Shown: positions 20,470-29,911 of the stretch, piece after piece
How the letters are laid out: each line of letters begins with the position of its first letter
How positions within the stretch are numbered: the first letter of the stretch is position 1
The notes under the pieces: model-generated
Seen by the model: only the letters and a program-made list of their open reading frames with translations
The model's database searches: none
What the model was told of the DNA's origin: nothing
From: Clostridium sp.
GTDB lineage: Bacteria > Bacillota > Clostridia > Clostridiales > Clostridiaceae
DNA: 64,000 nucleotides
Assembly: GCA_031292145.1 (NCBI GenBank)
Contig: JARLHR010000111.1
Coordinates: 62,001 to 126,000, forward strand
Reading direction: 5' to 3'
Translations under genes and position numbers: made by a program

Positions 20470-21162
20470 ATGTTAGGAACAATAGTAAATGCATTAGCTA
20501 TAATAGGCGGATGCATAATAGGATTAATAGTGAAAGGAAGATTAACTGAAAAAATTAGTTCAACTATAATGAATGGGTTAGCTTTATGTGTATTGTACAT
20601 AGGAATATCAGGAGCACTAAAAGGTAAAGATACCTTGCAGATAATAATTTGTATAGCAATAGGAGCATTAATAGGAGAAATTATTGATATTGATAAATTG
20701 TTAAATGATTTAGGAGACTTTATAGAGAAGAAAGTAAATGGCAGGAGAAAAAGTGCTGTAAGAGATAACGTTTCTATATCGGAAGGATTTGTTACAGCAA
20801 GTTTATTATTTTGTGTTGGAGCAATGGCAGTTGTAGGATCACTTGAAAGCGGACTTCAAGGAAACAATTCAACTCTTTTTGCTAAATCAATATTGGATGG
20901 AATATCTTCAATAATATTTGCATCATCTCTTGGTGTGGGAGTAATGCTCTCTTCAATTCCGATACTAATTTATCAGGGAAGTATAACACTTCTTGCTGGA
21001 GTTCTTTCAACGGTGCTTACTGATACAGTAATAGCTAATATGTCAGCAGTTGGAAGCCTTTTAATTGTAGGACTTGGATTTAATATGCTTGGAGTAACCA
21101 AAATAAAGGTTGCAAATTTACTTCCAGCCATATTTATTCCAATCATATACGGGTTATTTTAA
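20470..21162 (+). CDS. DUF554 family membrane protein
   Basis: 230 residues, polytopic, starting MLGTIVNALAIIGGCIIGLI as usual for DUF554 (YqgA/YdfK type). About seven membrane helices are visible; the central loop FIEKKVNGRRKSAVRDN is basic, and SEGFVTASLLFCVGAMAVVGS is conserved. A transport role is assumed for the family but unproven. It forms a single-gene unit between two terminators. Confidence 0.88.
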   Translation: MLGTIVNALAIIGGCIIGLIVKGRLTEKISSTIMNGLALCVLYIGISGALKGKDTLQIIICIAIGALIGEIIDIDKLLNDLGDFIEKKVNGRRKSAVRDNVSISEGFVTASLLFCVGAMAVVGSLESGLQGNNSTLFAKSILDGISSIIFASSLGVGVMLSSIPILIYQGSITLLAGVLSTVLTDTVIANMSAVGSLLIVGLGFNMLGVTKIKVANLLPAIFIPIIYGLF

Positions 21163-21234
21163 TTTCTAATAAAATAATTAAAATGTATGTTATGTAAGGT
21201 TGAGTAAAACAAAACTATAGATATGTATGGAAAA

Positions 21235-21276
21235 TGAGAAGCAAGCTTTTTATAAATTAAAAGCTTGCTTTTCTCA
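21235..21276 (+). terminator. Terminator after the DUF554 gene
   Basis: TGAGAAGCAAGCTTTT / AAAAGCTTGCTTTTCTCA, a long stem. The rest of the 315-bp gap up to the next gene holds only AT-rich promoter-like sequence. Confidence 0.85.
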
Positions 21277-21477
21277 ATGTAAAGTATAAGTGCAAGATTT
21301 TTAAAACTTAAAGGATGATAAAATCAAAGGAGTAATTAATAATTATATATTAGCAATTAAAGTAAAAGTAAAAATATTTTGTGAAGTTTTAGCTTAGATA
21401 TTCATATAGTTGAGTTCCCTTGAATATTATAATTATGCAACACAATTACAATATTAAGTAAAGAAAGAGGGAGAAGC

Positions 21478-22155
21478 ATGGAAGAAATAGATGTAAGAAT
21501 TCAAGATATTTTTACGATATTGAAAAATCGTTGGAAAATTATATTTGGAGTAACATTTATTATAACTTTGATTGTAACAATAATGAGCTTTTATGTAATT
21601 ACGCCTGTTTATCAGGTAAGTGCAAAAGTTTTTATTGGGAAAGAAGAAACTAATGATCCAAATTATAATAATAATGATGTTCAAATGTATCAAAAATTAA
21701 TAAAGACATATTCAGAATTAATGAAAACCAATGATTTGATTGAAAATGCAATTTATAAGAACGATTTAAATATGACATCAGAACAAGTAACAAGTGCGTT
21801 AGAAATTAAATCTAGTGCTGATACTCAAATATTAGAAGTAAGTTATAAAAATGCAGATAAAACATTATCTAAAGATACATTAGTAGCAATCATAAATGAA
21901 TTTATCATAGAGACAAAAGAAATTATACCAAATGGAAGAGTAAAAGTTGTAGAAAGTCCTGAATTGCCGGAAAATCCAGTTAGTCCAAATAAGAAGCTAA
22001 ACATTGCAAGTGCTATTTTGGTAGGGCTAATGATAGGTAGTGGAGTTGCCTTATTAAAAGAATATATCAATGATACGCTCAAATCAAAAGAGCAGACTGA
22101 AAAATTAATGGAGCTTCCTGTAATAGGCATGATACCATGTGGAGAAGAAAATTAA
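21478..22155 (+). CDS. Wzz/CpsC-type polysaccharide chain-length regulator and kinase activator
   Basis: 225 residues: an N-terminal membrane helix (about 21-42), an extracellular Wzz domain, a proline-rich stretch (PELPENPVSPNKKLN) and a second helix (about 172-192) with a short cytoplasmic tail. This is the Gram-positive CpsC/YwqC layout, where the tail activates a separate tyrosine kinase. That kinase is the next gene, 14 bp downstream. Normally such pairs control capsule or exopolysaccharide length, but no polysaccharide genes are nearby. Confidence 0.88.
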   Translation: MEEIDVRIQDIFTILKNRWKIIFGVTFIITLIVTIMSFYVITPVYQVSAKVFIGKEETNDPNYNNNDVQMYQKLIKTYSELMKTNDLIENAIYKNDLNMTSEQVTSALEIKSSADTQILEVSYKNADKTLSKDTLVAIINEFIIETKEIIPNGRVKVVESPELPENPVSPNKKLNIASAILVGLMIGSGVALLKEYINDTLKSKEQTEKLMELPVIGMIPCGEEN

Positions 22156-22169
22156 GTGGGGGGAAGAAA

Positions 22170-22877
22170 ATGTTAGTTGTTGAAGATAAACCAAGATCAA
22201 TAGAAGCAGAATCATATAGGACTTTAAGAACAAATATACAGTATTCTTCAGTTGATAACGAGATTAAAAGTATTGTTGTTACAAGTGCTAATCCTCAGGA
22301 AGGAAAGTCGACAGTATCAGGAAATCTAGGATTATCATTTGCACAAAATGGGAAAAAAGTAATTATTATAGATTGTGATTTGAGAAAACCATCTATTCAT
22401 AAAAAGTTTAAAATATCAAATTTATGTGGTCTATCAGAGGTAATGATAGGAAAAGAGACTGTGGAAAATGCAATTCAAGAGTATAAATCTAATGTTCATA
22501 TACTAACAAGTGGAAAAATACCACCTAATCCGTCAGAAATGATTAGCTCAACGACTATGAACAATTTATTAGAAGAACTTAAAGAAATATATGATATAAT
22601 AATAATTGATAGCCCTCCTATTGAAGCCTTTACTGATGGACAAATTTTATCAACTAAAGTAGATGGAACACTTCTTGTAATAAAAACAGGAGAAAGCAAA
22701 ATAGAATCTGTTAAAGAAGCAAAGAATCTTTTAAATAGAGTTGGCGCTAACATAATAGGACTAGTTATGAATAAGGTAAGCAATGATAAAAAGAAATACA
22801 ATTACTATTATGATACTGAAAGAGATAAAACTAAAAAAAGAAAACTAAAAAAGAGTAATAAAACAATAACTGAATAA
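22170..22877 (+). CDS. CpsD/YwqD-type bacterial tyrosine kinase
   Basis: 235 residues. The ATG chosen follows GTGGGGGGA; upstream in-frame starts overlap the previous gene and lack a site. Walker A NPQEGKST (41-48), Walker A' VIIIDCDLRKP (64-74) and Walker B IIIIDSPP identify a BY-kinase. The C-terminus has a tyrosine cluster (KKYNYYYDTE) and a very basic end, the usual autophosphorylation tail. With the preceding Wzz-like protein it forms a split kinase complex. No glycosyltransferase, flippase or polymerase genes follow. Confidence 0.9.
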   Translation: MLVVEDKPRSIEAESYRTLRTNIQYSSVDNEIKSIVVTSANPQEGKSTVSGNLGLSFAQNGKKVIIIDCDLRKPSIHKKFKISNLCGLSEVMIGKETVENAIQEYKSNVHILTSGKIPPNPSEMISSTTMNNLLEELKEIYDIIIIDSPPIEAFTDGQILSTKVDGTLLVIKTGESKIESVKEAKNLLNRVGANIIGLVMNKVSNDKKKYNYYYDTERDKTKKRKLKKSNKTITE

Positions 22878-23270
22878 TTAAACATCAAAATATACATTTA
22901 AAACATTAGCAAAAGACCTAAAAATTGATGCTTAAATAAACTTAGATAAATAGTTATAGTAATATAGATAATTTAAAAGAATATATATTTTTCAGTTGTC
23001 AAATCCGTTATTAAACAACTGTATTTTCGTATTAAATTGAAGAATATATATTTTTTATTTTTAGAAACAATATCATTTGAAATATCTAAAATCCTTAGAA
23101 TTGTAAGTCCTTCTTCAGTATGTAAAATATTAAGTACAGAGATTGCAAGATTATAGATTAGTGTTATTTACATAATAATTTGAAAATAATATACCCATAT
23201 GCTAAATATTTTAGATAGTATATATTACACGTAAAATAATTGAATCTTTAGTGGAAAGTTGGTAAAGGGT

Positions 23271-23348
23271 ATGATAATAATTGTAATGTATTGTTTACTA
23301 GTACTAATTATTTTATGTTTTTTTCATGGGGCGAATAAGAAATGGTAA
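23271..23348 (+). CDS. Possible 25-residue hydrophobic peptide
   Basis: ATG-initiated frame encoding MIIIVMYCLLVLIILCFF followed by HGANKKW: one membrane helix with a short basic tail. Such peptides may be toxins or membrane regulators. The AAAGGG site lies only one base before the ATG, which argues against efficient translation. A terminator follows 60 bp later. Weak candidate. Confidence 0.25.
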   Translation: MIIIVMYCLLVLIILCFFHGANKKW

Positions 23349-23405
23349 TAGTTTAAGTAGAATGAAATATAGAAATTGATAATGAAAACATATAAATGCG
23401 TTTAT

Positions 23406-23446
23406 CACCTTCAAATTGTCATAATATAATTTGAAGGTGTTTTTTG
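23406..23446 (+). terminator. Terminator upstream of hom
   Basis: CACCTTCAAATT / AATTTGAAGGTG stem followed by TTTTTT. It ends a short transcript that starts in the gap after the tyrosine kinase gene. Confidence 0.85.
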
Positions 23447-23555
23447 ATTGAATTATACAATAATAAATAAAAAAATGTAGCCAAAAATTAAGATAGGAAT
23501 TATAATAAATAGGTATACTATTATTAATAATAGATATAGCTAAGGGGGGCGCAAA

Positions 23556-24851
23556 ATGAAAAAAATAAAAATAGCACTACTAGGATTGGGGAATGTTGGT
23601 CGTGGTGTTTGGATGATTTTAAATTCTAATAAAGAAGAAATCATGAAAAGATGCGGATATGAAGTAGAAGTAGCAAAAGTCCTTGTAAGGGATAAGAATA
23701 AGCCAAGAGGTGTAGATATTCCTAATGAACTTGTAACTACAGATTTTAATGAGATATTGAATGATGATAGTATTAAGATTGTTGTTGAAGTAATGGGAGG
23801 AATGGAACCAGCGAGAGACTATATGCTTAAGTGTATGGATAAGAAAAAGCATATAGTAACTGCAAATAAAATGTTACTAGCAACTGGTGGAGATGAGCTT
23901 TTTGAAAAAGCTGATGACAAAGGAATAATGTTTAATTATGAAGCAAGCGTAGCTGGAGGGATTCCAATTATAAAGGGAATAGACGAAAGTCTAACTGCTA
24001 ATAAAATAGAAACTTTGTATGGTATTGTAAATGGTACAACAAATTATATTTTAAGTAAAATGGAACTTGAAGATGCTGATTTTGGGGATGTTTTAAAGGA
24101 AGCTCAAGAAAAAGGTTATGCAGAAGCTGATCCTACATCAGATATTGAAGCATATGATGCACAATATAAATTAGCAATACTTGCATCATTAGCTTTTGGA
24201 TCTAAAATAGATGTGAAAAATGTATACAGAGAAGGTATCACTAAAATTGAAGCTGTTGATATGAAGTATGCGAAGGAATTTAAAATGGGAATTAAATTAC
24301 TTGCCATTGCAAAAGAGGTTAATGGTAAAGTAGAATTAAGAGTTCACCCAACAATGATTCCTAAAAAGCATCCGCTTTCAAATGTTTATGATTCATATAA
24401 TGCAGTATTTATAAGAGGAAATGCAGTAGGAGATTTAATGTTCTATGGAAGAGGTGCAGGTGACCTTCCAACAGGTAGTGCTGTAGTAAGTGATATAGTT
24501 TCTATAGTTAGAAATAATGTTGAAACAGAAAATCCGAATCCAGTAGTAAAAAATAACTTATGGAAAAGAGATATATTAGAAATGAGTGATGTTAAGAGTA
24601 AGTATTACATTAGGGCTACTGTATTGGATGAATCTGGAGTTCTTGGTGAAATAACAGCAATACTTGGAAGACACAATGTAAGTATACGTTCTGTAATTCA
24701 AAAAGGTGACGAAGAAAATGGTCAAGTAACTATTGTTTTAGTAACTCATACTACATATGAAGCTAAAATTAACGATGCAATTAAAGAAATTACGAATTTA
24801 AAATCTGTAAATAAGATAGATAACATAATAAGAATAGAAGATTTTAAATAA
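23556..24851 (+). CDS. hom: Homoserine dehydrogenase
   Basis: 431 residues. N-terminal NAD(P) fold with GLGNVGRGVW (7-16), the catalytic domain segments VTANKMLLA, NYEASVAGGIPII and GIVNGTTNYILSKM, and a C-terminal ACT domain (about 350-431, ATVLDESGVLGEITAILG), which normally confers threonine feedback control. It reduces aspartate semialdehyde to homoserine for threonine and methionine synthesis. It stands alone, without thrC or thrB; ilvA, which consumes threonine, lies about 9 kb away. Confidence 0.96.
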   Translation: MKKIKIALLGLGNVGRGVWMILNSNKEEIMKRCGYEVEVAKVLVRDKNKPRGVDIPNELVTTDFNEILNDDSIKIVVEVMGGMEPARDYMLKCMDKKKHIVTANKMLLATGGDELFEKADDKGIMFNYEASVAGGIPIIKGIDESLTANKIETLYGIVNGTTNYILSKMELEDADFGDVLKEAQEKGYAEADPTSDIEAYDAQYKLAILASLAFGSKIDVKNVYREGITKIEAVDMKYAKEFKMGIKLLAIAKEVNGKVELRVHPTMIPKKHPLSNVYDSYNAVFIRGNAVGDLMFYGRGAGDLPTGSAVVSDIVSIVRNNVETENPNPVVKNNLWKRDILEMSDVKSKYYIRATVLDESGVLGEITAILGRHNVSIRSVIQKGDEENGQVTIVLVTHTTYEAKINDAIKEITNLKSVNKIDNIIRIEDFK

Positions 24852-24876
24852 TAAGATAAATATATATGTATGTTAT

Positions 24877-24919
24877 AAAACACTAACTTTAATTAATGAT
24901 ATAAAGTTAGTGTTTTTCT
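24877..24919 (+). terminator. Terminator after hom
   Basis: AAAACACTAACTTT / AAAGTTAGTGTTTT stem with T run. Confidence 0.9.
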
Positions 24920-25125
24920 TTATATTGTTATAATAATTTAAATTGTAATTATTAAATTTAATATGTAGAAATGTCTGATTTAGTAAAAAAGTTAAATGCA
25001 TTATTAAAAAATGTGTTAAATAAAGGTAGTATATGGTATAATAGGTATATTAATATAGAGAAATAGCTTGTTGACAATATTAGGTGAAAAAGTAATATTT
25101 CAATAATTATAAAGGGGTGATTATT

Positions 25126-26481
25126 TTGCCTGGCAAAATAAAAGAAATGATTGATGAAATTATTAGACAACGTTCAAAAGATAATCCTGCTATAAAAGAA
25201 ATGACAATAGCTAAATTGATTTTAAAAGGGATTAATCCAAATAAATTCCATGATGTTTCGCCTGATGATGCAATAATTATGAAGAAGCTTATAAATATTG
25301 CTAAGGAATTAAAGATAAAAAGTTTTGAAAATAATGGAGAAAATATAAAAGCAGCATTTTCTATTAAAGAAATAGAAGAAGATGTTGTATTAGATATAAA
25401 GAATCAGTTGAATCTTGATAATGTAAAGCTAATAATACTTTTTGCTGCTCCTACTTTTAATCAGCAAAAAATTATTAGTTTAATGCATGAAAATTTTTCG
25501 GATTGCATGATTATTGGATGCTCTACTGCTGGTGAGTTTACAAGTGGAAAAATTTTAAAAAATTCTGTTGTTGCAATGGCTATTAATTCTAATATTATTC
25601 AAGATGTAAAAGTGGAAGTTGTTGAAAATATGAAAGGAAATTTATCACTAGAAACGGCTTTTACTTCTTTCGAGAAATATTATAATGAAAGCTTATATTT
25701 TATGGATACTGCAAAGTACGTTGGAATAACATTGATTGATGGCTTAAGTATGAAAGAAGAAAAGATAATGGATTTAATCGGAAATAGGACGGATGTATTT
25801 TTTGTAGGGGGATCAGCTGGAGACAATGGTAGATTTGAAAAGACCTATGTTTATGCAAATGGAAATGTGTATACTGATGCAGCAATTCTTACTATGCTAA
25901 AGATAAGCGATGATGCTGAATTTAGTGTTATAAAAACACAAAGTTTTGAAGTTTTAGACAAAGTATTAGTTGCAAATAAAGTCAATGAAGAAAAGCGTCA
26001 AGTAATTGAATTTAATAATAGGCCAGCTACTTTAGAATATATGGAGGCTGTAAACGCATCTTCCATTGAAGAAATTAGTAATTATTTTATGTCAAATCCA
26101 TTGGGATTAGTAGCGGGAGAAGACAATATTTTTGTGAGATGTCCGCAACAAGTAAATGGTACAAGTATGTCATTTTATTGTAATATACTTGAAGGTATGG
26201 AAGTTAAGCTGCTTAGAGCTACAAATATGCTAGAAGACACAAAGGATGCAATTCAAAACAAGATACGTAAATTTGGAAATATAGATGGAATTATAAGTTT
26301 TCATTGTATCCATAGAATAACTGAATTAGAAAGACAAAATTTTATACAAGACTACGCTGAAATATTTACCAATATTCCAACGATAGGTTTTTCTGCTTAT
26401 GGGGAACAGTTTATAGGTCATATAAATCAAACAGCTGCTATGTTGGTTTTTAGGCAAAAACAAATACATAGATCTAGATAA
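25126..26481 (+). CDS. FIST-domain sensory protein
   Basis: 451 residues, starting at TTG eight bases after AAAGGGG (the upstream GTG lies inside that site). After an N-terminal helical part of about 75 residues, the FIST N domain is visible (LIILFAAPTFNQQKI, GCSTAGEFTSGK, GITLIDGLSMKEE, FFVGGSAGDNGRF), then the FIST C domain (MSNPLGLVAG, IPTIGFSAYGEQF). FIST domains are predicted to bind small ligands such as amino acids, upstream of signalling. No output domain is present; the histidine kinase next door is the likely partner. Confidence 0.88.
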   Translation: MPGKIKEMIDEIIRQRSKDNPAIKEMTIAKLILKGINPNKFHDVSPDDAIIMKKLINIAKELKIKSFENNGENIKAAFSIKEIEEDVVLDIKNQLNLDNVKLIILFAAPTFNQQKIISLMHENFSDCMIIGCSTAGEFTSGKILKNSVVAMAINSNIIQDVKVEVVENMKGNLSLETAFTSFEKYYNESLYFMDTAKYVGITLIDGLSMKEEKIMDLIGNRTDVFFVGGSAGDNGRFEKTYVYANGNVYTDAAILTMLKISDDAEFSVIKTQSFEVLDKVLVANKVNEEKRQVIEFNNRPATLEYMEAVNASSIEEISNYFMSNPLGLVAGEDNIFVRCPQQVNGTSMSFYCNILEGMEVKLLRATNMLEDTKDAIQNKIRKFGNIDGIISFHCIHRITELERQNFIQDYAEIFTNIPTIGFSAYGEQFIGHINQTAAMLVFRQKQIHRSR

Positions 26482-26546
26482 TTAAAGAATATATAAGCTT
26501 ATTGATTTATAGGTAAGATAAAATATTCTGAAATGAGGATACAATA

Positions 26547-28379
26547 ATGGAAAATGTACATTTCTCTTTAAGTGATGCTAATATACTTATTGTTAGCAAT
26601 AGTGATAAATGTGTATATATATTGACTAATATACTTAATCAAAAAGAATATTATAATATCATGAGTATTTCAAGAAACGAGCTGACAGTAGAATATTCAA
26701 ATAAAAATATACCAGACATAATTTTTCTTAATGTTGATTTACTTGCTAAAGAATGTAATGAAGTTTTTAAAATTATTCAGAATGAGTATTTTAAAGATAT
26801 TCCTACTGTTTTTATTTGCGATAATAACATTAAAGAAGAAAATTTAGTTCATGTAGAAAATATTGATTATTTTATAATTCCCTTTGATTTTTGCGAATTT
26901 TTTAAGTGTATAGAGGCACACTTAAAAGTCAGATTTATGGAACTTGAATTAAAAAAACTTAATATTAAAAATAAACATTTTTTTGGAGAACTAAAACGTG
27001 AAAATCAAAAATTAATTATAGAAAATAGAATTTTAAAGAATGAAGTTCTTGAAAAAGAAAAGCAAATGGAAGAAATAACTCTTGAATTAAAAGAATTCAA
27101 TATTCTATTAGATGAAGAAATTACTGAAAGAACAAAAACAGAAGAAGCTTTAAAAGAAAGTGAAAGGCAGTTCCGTAATGCAGTGGAAAAGGCTCCTGTA
27201 CCGATTATGCTATATGCTGAAGATGGAATTGTACGAAAGATTAATAAAACATGGAATGATATTACAAAATACTCAGCTGAAGATTTGCCTACAATTTTTG
27301 AATGGTCAGAGATATCAGAAGCATTTAAAACGGATTTAAAGGATTTAAATAGGAGCAGACTATTCAATTCAAAAAAGAGGCAAAGTGATGGAGAATTTTC
27401 TATAAACCCACGAAATGGAGAAGCGCGAATTTGGAATTTCTATTCGTCTTATATTGGGGAATTGCAGGATGGAAATAGGCTATTTATGAAAGTTGCAATA
27501 GATATTACTGAGAAAAAACAAATGGAAGAGTTGCAGGAAAGCATTAAAAGGGAAAGGCAGAAGCTATATGAAATCAAAGAATATGATAGAATAAAAACGG
27601 AATTTTTCTCTAATATTTCCCATGAATTAAGAACTCCAATAAATGTTATTTTTTCAGCATTACAAATGCATGAACTTAAATTAATGAATTGCGCATTTAA
27701 AAATGAAACTACAGATAAATATAAATATACAAAAATAATGAAGCAAAATTGTTATCGCATTCTAAGACTTATTAACAATATAATAGATATAACCAAAATA
27801 GATTCAGGTTATTTTGATGTAAATGAACAGAATGTTAATATAATAAATCTTGTGGAGAACATAACTTTATCTGTAGCTGATTATATTGAGAATAAAGGGA
27901 TATCACTTATATTTGATACGGAAATAGAGGAGAAGTTTATTTCATGTGATCCTGAAAAAATGGAAAGGATTATTTTAAATTTGTTATCTAATGCAGTTAA
28001 ATTTACCCCTTTAGGTGGCAAAATTATGGTTATGATTGAAGAAAGGCCAGAAAGTATTTGCGTAAGGGTTAAAGATACAGGGCGAGGTATTCCGGAGGAA
28101 AAACTTAATGTTATATTTGAACGTTTTATGCAAGTAGATAAATCCCTCACTAGAGATCATGAAGGGAGTGGAATAGGGCTTTCTCTTGTAAAATGCCTAG
28201 TGGAATTACATGGGGGGGAAATAGTAGTAAAGAGTAGGGTAGACTATGGCACTGAATTTATAATACATATTCCATGCAAATCAGTGAAGCCTGAGAAAGA
28301 AGAATTTTATTTTTGTGATTCTATTGGAGAAAATTATATCGAGAAAATTAATATAGAATTTTCAGATATATATAATTAG
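26547..28379 (+). CDS. Hybrid-like PAS histidine kinase with N-terminal pseudo-receiver
   Basis: 610 residues, soluble, no membrane helix. Residues 10-125 look like a receiver domain (DIIFLNVDLL, IPTVFICDNN, YFIIPFDF), but Asn62 takes the place of the phospho-accepting Asp and Ile111 that of the conserved Lys. A long coiled coil (about 130-200) leads into a PAS domain (205-325), then HisKA with FFSNISHELRTP (His359) and an intact HATPase domain (NLLSNAVKFTP, DTGRGIPEE, GSGIGLSLVK). It starts 65 bp after the FIST gene, so FIST probably feeds it. No response regulator is adjacent. Confidence 0.88.
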   Translation: MENVHFSLSDANILIVSNSDKCVYILTNILNQKEYYNIMSISRNELTVEYSNKNIPDIIFLNVDLLAKECNEVFKIIQNEYFKDIPTVFICDNNIKEENLVHVENIDYFIIPFDFCEFFKCIEAHLKVRFMELELKKLNIKNKHFFGELKRENQKLIIENRILKNEVLEKEKQMEEITLELKEFNILLDEEITERTKTEEALKESERQFRNAVEKAPVPIMLYAEDGIVRKINKTWNDITKYSAEDLPTIFEWSEISEAFKTDLKDLNRSRLFNSKKRQSDGEFSINPRNGEARIWNFYSSYIGELQDGNRLFMKVAIDITEKKQMEELQESIKRERQKLYEIKEYDRIKTEFFSNISHELRTPINVIFSALQMHELKLMNCAFKNETTDKYKYTKIMKQNCYRILRLINNIIDITKIDSGYFDVNEQNVNIINLVENITLSVADYIENKGISLIFDTEIEEKFISCDPEKMERIILNLLSNAVKFTPLGGKIMVMIEERPESICVRVKDTGRGIPEEKLNVIFERFMQVDKSLTRDHEGSGIGLSLVKCLVELHGGEIVVKSRVDYGTEFIIHIPCKSVKPEKEEFYFCDSIGENYIEKINIEFSDIYN

Positions 28380-28480
28380 GAGTAAAAAAATTTAAACAAG
28401 AGCATAAAAATATAATATTTTCTAAGTAAATATTGAAATTCTGTGAAATATTTGTTATTATAATATTATATTAAGTGTAG

Positions 28481-28523
28481 AGATAATGGGGTCTCAAAAA
28501 TAAGAACCCTATTATCTTTTTTT
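28481..28523 (+). terminator. Terminator after the histidine kinase
   Basis: GATAATGGGGT / ACCCTATTATC-type stem and T run. Confidence 0.8.
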
Positions 28524-28720
28524 GTTTTATTAATTTAAATATACTCTAAGCCCCCAAAAGGATTATTTCTAAGATGAGAGGAGTGCTTTGCCATTGTATA
28601 TCTAATCATTTATATAATATAGTTTCCACATATTAAATGCTATGTTATTTAGAAATATTGCCTTTTAATAATATATGAGCCACTGTATTTTATAGCTTCT
28701 AAATACAGTGGTTTTTTTAT
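28524..28720 (+). other. Short interval bounded by two terminators, possible small RNA
   Basis: About 150 bases lie between the kinase terminator and a second strong terminator (GCCACTGTATTT / AAATACAGTGG plus seven T). The second hairpin needs its own transcript, so a small RNA is possible. No promoter or known RNA fold was recognised. Confidence 0.35.
28679..28719 (+). terminator. Second terminator in the gap before the zinc ribbon gene
   Basis: CCACTGTATTT / AAATACAGTGG stem followed by seven T. Confidence 0.85.
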
Positions 28721-28853
28721 ATGAAAATTTCTATCTATAAACAAGTATCATAGTGAATGGAAAATTGAAATAATAACTAATCATTTTTTTATCGTGACTT
28801 ATATCAATGAATAAAATTCTAATCATTATTTAAGATAACTGTTAAATTAAGTA

Positions 28854-28882
28854 TTGTATTTTAATAGAACATGTGTTATACT
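28854..28882 (+). promoter_or_regulatory. Sigma-A promoter of the zinc ribbon gene
   Basis: TTGTAT, 17 bases, TATACT, about 110 bp before the start codon. Confidence 0.55.
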
Positions 28883-28989
28883 AAAGTAGTTCCAAGAGGG
28901 ACGAAAATATCAAAGATTTATTTATATTAAAATTTCTCCTTATGAGAAAGTATTATTTATCTAAGTCTTTAAATTTGGAGGAATTGAAA

Positions 28990-29145
28990 ATGGAAGATAA
29001 AACATTAGTATGTAAAGATTGTGGAAAAGAATTTATATTTACAGTTGGAGAACAAGAATTCTACAAAGAAAAAGGTTTTGAAAATGAACCAGTAAGATGT
29101 GGAGATTGTAGAAGAGCTAGAAAGCAACAAAATAACAGAAGATAG
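28990..29145 (+). CDS. Small zinc-ribbon protein
   Basis: 51 residues, starting at the ATG after TTTGGAGGAATTG; a longer upstream frame lacks a ribosome site. Two Cys pairs (VCKDCGKEF and RCGDCRRARK) form a treble-clef or zinc-ribbon fold, with FTVGEQEFYKEKGF between, as in the widespread clostridial zinc-ribbon family sometimes mislabelled as a cytochrome. The basic C-terminus (RRARKQQNNRR) suggests nucleic-acid contact. Function unknown. It has its own promoter and terminator. Confidence 0.85.
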   Translation: MEDKTLVCKDCGKEFIFTVGEQEFYKEKGFENEPVRCGDCRRARKQQNNRR

Positions 29146-29161
29146 TTTCTGTTTGAAGATT

Positions 29162-29195
29162 AAGCTATAAGATATTATTCTTGTAGCTTTTTTTG
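29162..29195 (+). terminator. Terminator after the zinc ribbon gene
   Basis: AAGCTATAAG / CTTGTAGCTT stem with seven T. Confidence 0.75.
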
Positions 29196-29259
29196 TATTG
29201 ATAGAAATATTTAAAAGTAATAAGAAAGTCGTGAAAAAGTTTAGATAACAAGCTTACTT

Positions 29260-29332
29260 TAGGCACATTTAAAAAATAACAAATCCATCAGCCAGTAATA
29301 TTTTGGATTAGTTATTTTCTTTTATGTGCCTT
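29260..29332 (+). repeat. Dispersed palindromic element, copy F (73 bp, GGCAC subtype)
   Basis: Termini TAGGCACATTTAAAAAATAA and TTATTTTCTTTTATGTGCCT, with a short centre. Same family as copy H; the end sequence is GGCACA rather than GGCATA. Confidence 0.65.
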
Positions 29333-29372
29333 GTTTAATGTTTTTGTTTAATTATATTTTTTAAAGTTCATC

Positions 29373-29852
29373 TTAATTAATAGATAAATTCAAAAAGTCT
29401 GTAGCTTCTACTACACTAATATCTTTAATTAAAGATATTTCTTCAACGACAAATTTATGAGCAGTGTTAAATAGTTGTTTTTCACTAGCGTTTAGTGATT
29501 TTTCTTTATTAACTAGCATTAAGTCATAAAGCACTTCGGCGCTGTCCTTAAGTGCACCAGATTTTATTTTATTCATATTACTTTGATATCTCTCTTTAGC
29601 TGATGCATTTTCTGAATCATTATTCCTATTAGTAAGATTAAACAGTACATTATTAAGAGTAGAGCTATCACTTATTTTACGTAAATTTGAATTTGATATT
29701 TTATCGCTTGGAATCATTATCTCAAGATTGTTTGATATAATTTTAATTATTATGTACTCTTTATTCTTACCAGAAAAAAATTTATCTTCTATTCTTTCAA
29801 TAACACCTGTACCTTGCATTGGGTAAACAACTTTATCTCCAATTGAAAACAA
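29373..29852 (-). CDS. CarD-family RNA polymerase-interacting regulator
   Basis: 159 residues. The TTG start follows GGAGGTG and gives MFSIGDKVVYPMQGTGVIE, the family's N-terminus; the upstream ATG lies within the ribosome site. The N-terminal CarD/TRCF RNAP-interaction domain (1-60) is followed by a helical domain with YQSNMNKIKSGALKDSAEVLYDL and LNASEKQLFNTA. Family members bind the RNA polymerase beta subunit and influence open complexes, or act at specific promoters. It is a single gene with its own promoter. Confidence 0.9.
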   Translation of the reverse strand: MFSIGDKVVYPMQGTGVIERIEDKFFSGKNKEYIIIKIISNNLEIMIPSDKISNSNLRKISDSSTLNNVLFNLTNRNNDSENASAKERYQSNMNKIKSGALKDSAEVLYDLMLVNKEKSLNASEKQLFNTAHKFVVEEISLIKDISVVEATDFLNLSIN

Positions 29853-29883
29853 AACAAACACCTCCATATTAATATATATCTAT

Positions 29884-29911
29884 ATTATAACATGTAAGTT
29901 TGAAAAGTCAA
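29884..29911 (-). promoter_or_regulatory. Sigma-A promoter of carD
   Basis: On the minus strand TTGACT, 16 bases, TATAAT, ending about 30 bp before the start codon. The rest of the 350-bp divergent gap to the next gene shows nothing else clear. Confidence 0.7.

Larger units (their letters stand above)
22878..23555 (+). other. 680-bp gap: small-ORF candidate and terminator only
   Basis: AT-rich sequence with no gene of normal size. It holds a possible 25-codon ORF (23271-23348) and a terminator (about 23406-23446). Together they suggest a short independent transcript; no riboswitch for hom was recognised. Confidence 0.5.
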
